Below, in pieces: positions 61,701 through 64,000 of a stretch of DNA of 64,000 nt. The notes under the pieces are model-generated. The model made no database searches, was not told where the DNA came from, and was given only the letters and a program-made list of their open reading frames with translations. How positions within the stretch are numbered: position 1 is the stretch's first letter; each line of letters opens with the position of its first letter. Both the position numbers and the translations under genes were made by a program. The stretch is from Streptomyces tendae (lineage in GTDB: Bacteria; Actinomycetota; Actinomycetes; Streptomycetales; Streptomycetaceae), in contig NZ_BMUY01000007.1 in NCBI RefSeq assembly GCF_014650435.1, positions 124,001 to 188,000 on the forward strand, in the 5' to 3' direction.

Positions 61701-64000
61701 CGAACTGGGCGAGGTCGAGTCCGCGCTGGAGGACGACCCCGCCGTCCTGCACGCGGTCGCCTGCGTGCTCGACGCACCGGTGCGCCGCCTCGCCGCGGCC
61801 GTGTCCGCCGCCCCCGGCGCTGCTCCCGACCCGGACCGGGTCCGGCCGCGGGCGGCACAGCGACTCCCCGCCCACATGGTCCCCGAGCGTGTCCTCGTCC
61901 TGCGCGACCTGCCGCTGACCGCCAACGGCAAGCTCGACCGGGCCGCCGTCCACCGGGCGCTGACCGAGGCCGCGGGCCAGGAGGGCGCCCGCACGTCGGC
62001 ACCGACCGGTCCGGTGGAGACGGCCGTGGCGGCCGCGTGGGCCGACCTGCTCGGCGTGGCCGAAGTGGGCCGCGAGAGCAGCTTCTTCCTGCTCGGCGGC
62101 GACTCGCTCGTCGCGACCCGCATGATCGGACGGCTGCGCGCCGCGGGCTTCCCCGGCGCCCGCGTGGCCGACCTCTTCGCCCGCCCCGTCCTCCGGCGCT
62201 TCTGCGAGACGCTGCGGCCCGCCACGGCCGTCGCCGACGAGACGTCAGCGGCCTCCGCGCCCCTCCTCGTACCCGATCCGGAGCACGCGCACGAGCCGTT
62301 CCCGCTGACCGACGTCCAAGCCGCCTACCACACCGGCCGCGACCCCAGGTTCACCCTGGGCGGCGTAGGCACCTGGCACTACACCGAGTTCGACGGCACC
62401 GACGTCGACCTGGACCGGCTGGAGCGCGCCTGGAACACCCTCGTGCGACGGCACGGCATGCTCCGCGCGGTCGTCGAGGACGGGCACCAGCGTGTGCTGC
62501 CCGAGGTACCGCCGGTGCGCCTACCGGTGGAGGACGCCCGCACCGGCGGCGCGGCCGAGGCCCTGGCAGGTCTGCGGGCCCGTCTGTCCCAGCAGGTCCG
62601 CGACCCCGCCCGGTGGCCGCTCTTCGCCGTCGAGGCGGTGCGCTACCACGCGGACGAGGACACCGACGGGAAGGACGCCGAGGAACGGACCCGGATCGGC
62701 ATCGGCCTGGACTACCTCGTCCTCGACGCGCTTTCCATCACCACGCTCTATGCCGAACTGAACGCCCTCTACGCCGACCCCCAACACCAACTGCCGCCCG
62801 TGGGCGTGTCGTTCCGCGACTACCTGACCCGTCTCCCGGCGGACCCGGAGTCCACCGCGCGGGCCCGCGCCCACTGGCGGGCCCGGCTGCCGGAACTGCC
62901 GCCCCCGCCCGCCCTGCCCCTCGACCGGGACCCGGCGACGCTCGACGTGCCCGTCTTCACCCGGCGCAGGCTGAGCCTGCCGGCCGGGGACTGGCAGGCC
63001 GTCAAGCGGGACGCGGCACGGCACGGCCTGACCCCGTCCACCGTCCTGCTCGCCCTGTACGGGGAGGTCCTGGCGGCCTGGAGCGGGTCCGACGCCGTGA
63101 CCGTCACCCTCACCCTCTTCAACCGGCGTGACGTACACCCCCACATCCACCGCGTGCTGGGCGACTTCACCTCCCTGTCCCTCGCCGGCTACCGGCGCGA
63201 GGGAGCCGACTGGCCGGCGGCGGCAGCCGCGCTGCAACGACGGCAGGCCGAGGACCTCGACCACGCAGACGTGCCGATCGACTGGCTGCTGCGGGAGTTC
63301 GGCCGGCGCACGGGCACGGTGGACGCCGCCGCACCCGTGGTGTTCACCAGCGCCATCGGCGTCGGCGACGCGACGCTGGCCGGAGGGGGCACCGGGTTGC
63401 CCGCGAAGGTCCACGGCATCTCCCAGTCCCCGCAGGTCTGCCTGGACAACCAGGTCACCGAGGAGTCCGGGAACCTGGTCGTCACCTGGGACGCCGTCGA
63501 GGAACTCTTCGCCGAGGGCGTGCTGGACGCGATGTTCCGCGCGTACGAGCGGCTGCTGCGGCACCTCGTGGCCGGTGACTGGCAGACCCCGCTGCCCGAC
63601 CTGGTGCCCGCCTCCCACCACGAACGCAGGGCCGCCGCGGCCCGCGAGGCCGCCCTGGAACCGGTGGCGCCGCGACCGCTGCACCAGATGTTCTTCGCTC
63701 ACGCCACGGCCGCCCCCGACCGCACCGCCCTCGTCACCACGGCGGGGGAGGAGGTGACCTACGGCACCCTCGCCGCGCAGGCGCTGCGCATCGCCGCCGC
63801 GCTCGGTGACGCGGGCACGCGGCCGGGCGACCTGGTCGCGGTCACCCTCCCCAAGGGCCCGGAACAGATCGCAGCCGTCCTCGGCGTCCTCGCGGCCGGC
63901 GCCGCCTACGTCCCCCTGAGTCTCGAGCAGCCCGCCGTACGGCTGGAGCGGGTGCACGCCACGGCCGGCTTCGACGTCGTCCTGGGAAGCTGGCCCGCGC
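58750..64000 (+). CDS. coelibactin-type NRPS: ArCP-Cy-A-PCP-Cy-A(partial), open at the window edge
   Basis: The protein starts at GTG 58750 with GGAAGG eight bases upstream and has 1750 codons in the window without a stop. Domains in order: aryl carrier (Ser55 in LGLDSL); cyclization 1 (about 115-560, DMMAGDALS at 252-260); adenylation 1 (about 575-1070, A3 motif FTSGSTGLPKG near 728, end PLTANGKLDRAA); peptidyl carrier (Ser1119 in GGDSLV); cyclization 2 (about 1180-1620, DYLVLDALS at 1321-1329); and the start of adenylation 2. Both cyclization domains have the intact DxxxxDxxS motif, so they should form oxazoline or thiazoline rings. The ligase next door loads the first carrier. Order and neighbours match the coelibactin cluster of S. 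coelicolor. Confidence 0.92.
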   Translation, partial: MSDEAVVQARTAEGDVGSPDRHAPAAVREAVARALEIAPEELDDDRDLFELGLDSLVLMSLVGGWRRQGIEVTFQDLTNSPTLRDWTTLLTRARDGEAAAGAPRTPPTPSVPHVATGAEPDSFPLATMQHAYWIGRQDGQPLGGVAAHFYVELDGHDVDPARLDTALRALVLRHGMLRAVFDEDGGQRLGAAGEPLTVHDLRELTPAEAESELSRLRERNTHAHPDVSAGDVFRAGLCLLPEGRTRLQIDLDMMAGDALSLRVLLADLRRFYECPDDPPRELALDYRRYLAEHAVRRRAERERAAAWWRERLPELPRAPRLPTTVDPLTPVGAHDGALTHSRRLHHWLGPADKAVLVGAARRHGLTPAAALATAFAEVIAAWSDSRRFLLNLPLFDRELSVPDAAQMVGDFSSSVLLDADMSAPLPFSRQARGLQERLQEGISHGAYGGVEVLRDLARAEGAPVLAPVVYTSAIGLGEIFEQDVQKSFGRPSWIISQGPQVYLDAQVTELDGGLLLNWDVRDGVLEAKVPDAAFDAYRRLVTRLVTDPGAWDRPVDGLLAPDVLPRRAVAALPPTPVADRALHTRFFRLAETAPDRTAVIRTTGDTLTYGELAHRARQIAALLGDHGIGEGDTVAVTLPKGADQITAVLGILAAGAAYAPVGVEQPAVRRRRIHSVAGAAAVLTDRDHAHLCATASEAPVLLLEDASGIRPAPVARPDPALPAYVLFTSGSTGLPKGVEVSHRAVVNTVEAMAEQLGLGPADRTLAISALDFDLATWDIFTPLSLGGQVVAVGQEHRRDAHHWARLVRTHAVTLVQCVPALLDLLMAAGEDEGLGDSLRMVLLGGDWVGLDQPRRLRALVPGCRFVALGGMTEAAVHSTVFEVEETDPAWRSVPYGVPLRNMRARVVDDRGRDCPDLVPGELWIGGPGVANGYRGDAERTADRFVDHDGERWYRSGDLARYRPDGLLEFLGRADHQVKIGGHRIELGEVESALEDDPAVLHAVACVLDAPVRRLAAAVSAAPGAAPDPDRVRPRAAQRLPAHMVPERVLVLRDLPLTANGKLDRAAVHRALTEAAGQEGARTSAPTGPVETAVAAAWADLLGVAEVGRESSFFLLGGDSLVATRMIGRLRAAGFPGARVADLFARPVLRRFCETLRPATAVADETSAASAPLLVPDPEHAHEPFPLTDVQAAYHTGRDPRFTLGGVGTWHYTEFDGTDVDLDRLERAWNTLVRRHGMLRAVVEDGHQRVLPEVPPVRLPVEDARTGGAAEALAGLRARLSQQVRDPARWPLFAVEAVRYHADEDTDGKDAEERTRIGIGLDYLVLDALSITTLYAELNALYADPQHQLPPVGVSFRDYLTRLPADPESTARARAHWRARLPELPPPPALPLDRDPATLDVPVFTRRRLSLPAGDWQAVKRDAARHGLTPSTVLLALYGEVLAAWSGSDAVTVTLTLFNRRDVHPHIHRVLGDFTSLSLAGYRREGADWPAAAAALQRRQAEDLDHADVPIDWLLREFGRRTGTVDAAAPVVFTSAIGVGDATLAGGGTGLPAKVHGISQSPQVCLDNQVTEESGNLVVTWDAVEELFAEGVLDAMFRAYERLLRHLVAGDWQTPLPDLVPASHHERRAAAAREAALEPVAPRPLHQMFFAHATAAPDRTALVTTAGEEVTYGTLAAQALRIAAALGDAGTRPGDLVAVTLPKGPEQIAAVLGVLAAGAAYVPLSLEQPAVRLERVHATAGFDVVLGSWPA

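Noticed and set aside
1..64000. tRNA, rRNA, CRISPR, insertion sequence, integrase or attachment site
   Set aside because: None was found by reading both strands for cloverleaf ends, regularly spaced repeats, transposase motifs or integrase-type proteins; a tRNAscan or ISfinder run would be needed to exclude small ones.

Overview
The window is high-GC actinobacterial chromosome, almost certainly Streptomyces. Codon third positions are nearly all G or C, starts are often GTG with GGAGG-type ribosome sites, there are many TetR regulators paired with divergent enzymes, and a RheA/Hsp18 pair and the left part of a coelibactin-type gene cluster are present. I saw no rRNA, tRNA, CRISPR array, transposase or integrase.

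Region 1 (1-15.5 kb) is mixed. It holds a truncated lipoprotein, a secreted phytase-like esterase, a double VOC protein, a small secreted protein, a CorA-like membrane protein with five 13-14 nt repeats at its 3' end, an ABC-F ATPase with a structured leader, a secreted peptidoglycan-binding protein, an AraC regulator, a saccharopine-dehydrogenase-like enzyme facing a TetR gene, an oxidoreductase translationally coupled to an HD-domain protein, a DUF2267 gene, and the heat-shock pair hsp18/rheA around a RheA-type operator.

Region 2 (15.5-31 kb) is a patchwork of regulator-enzyme pairs. Several are decayed: an SDR/TetR locus, an alpha/beta-hydrolase/TetR locus and a VOC/ArsR remnant. Intact parts include a four-domain flavin/iron-sulfur oxidoreductase with a siderophore-interacting protein, a two-component system next to a secreted tripeptidyl-aminopeptidase-type hydrolase, a small potassium channel, TetR/GNAT pairs with clear palindromic operators, a TetX-like monooxygenase and an OsmC protein.

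Region 3 (31-40 kb) is metabolic. It has metE under a cobalamin riboswitch, a PucR-type regulator, a diaminopimelate-decarboxylase-like PLP enzyme, and the cytochrome bd genes cydA and cydB.

Region 4 (39.9-49.6 kb) is a tightly packed sugar operon: LacI regulator with two operators, ABC solute-binding protein, two permeases, a GH130 enzyme, a Gfo/Idh/MocA oxidoreductase, a GH13 enzyme and a phosphohexomutase. The logic fits uptake of a mannose-containing oligosaccharide, phosphorolysis to mannose-1-phosphate, and conversion to mannose-6-phosphate.

Region 5 (51.5-64 kb, open at the right edge) matches the gene order of the coelibactin zincophore cluster: ferredoxin, family-5 binding protein, two permeases, double ATPase, aryl-AMP ligase, and an NRPS with aryl carrier, cyclization, adenylation, carrier, cyclization and partial adenylation domains. 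Two candidate Zur/Fur-family boxes sit at its promoters.
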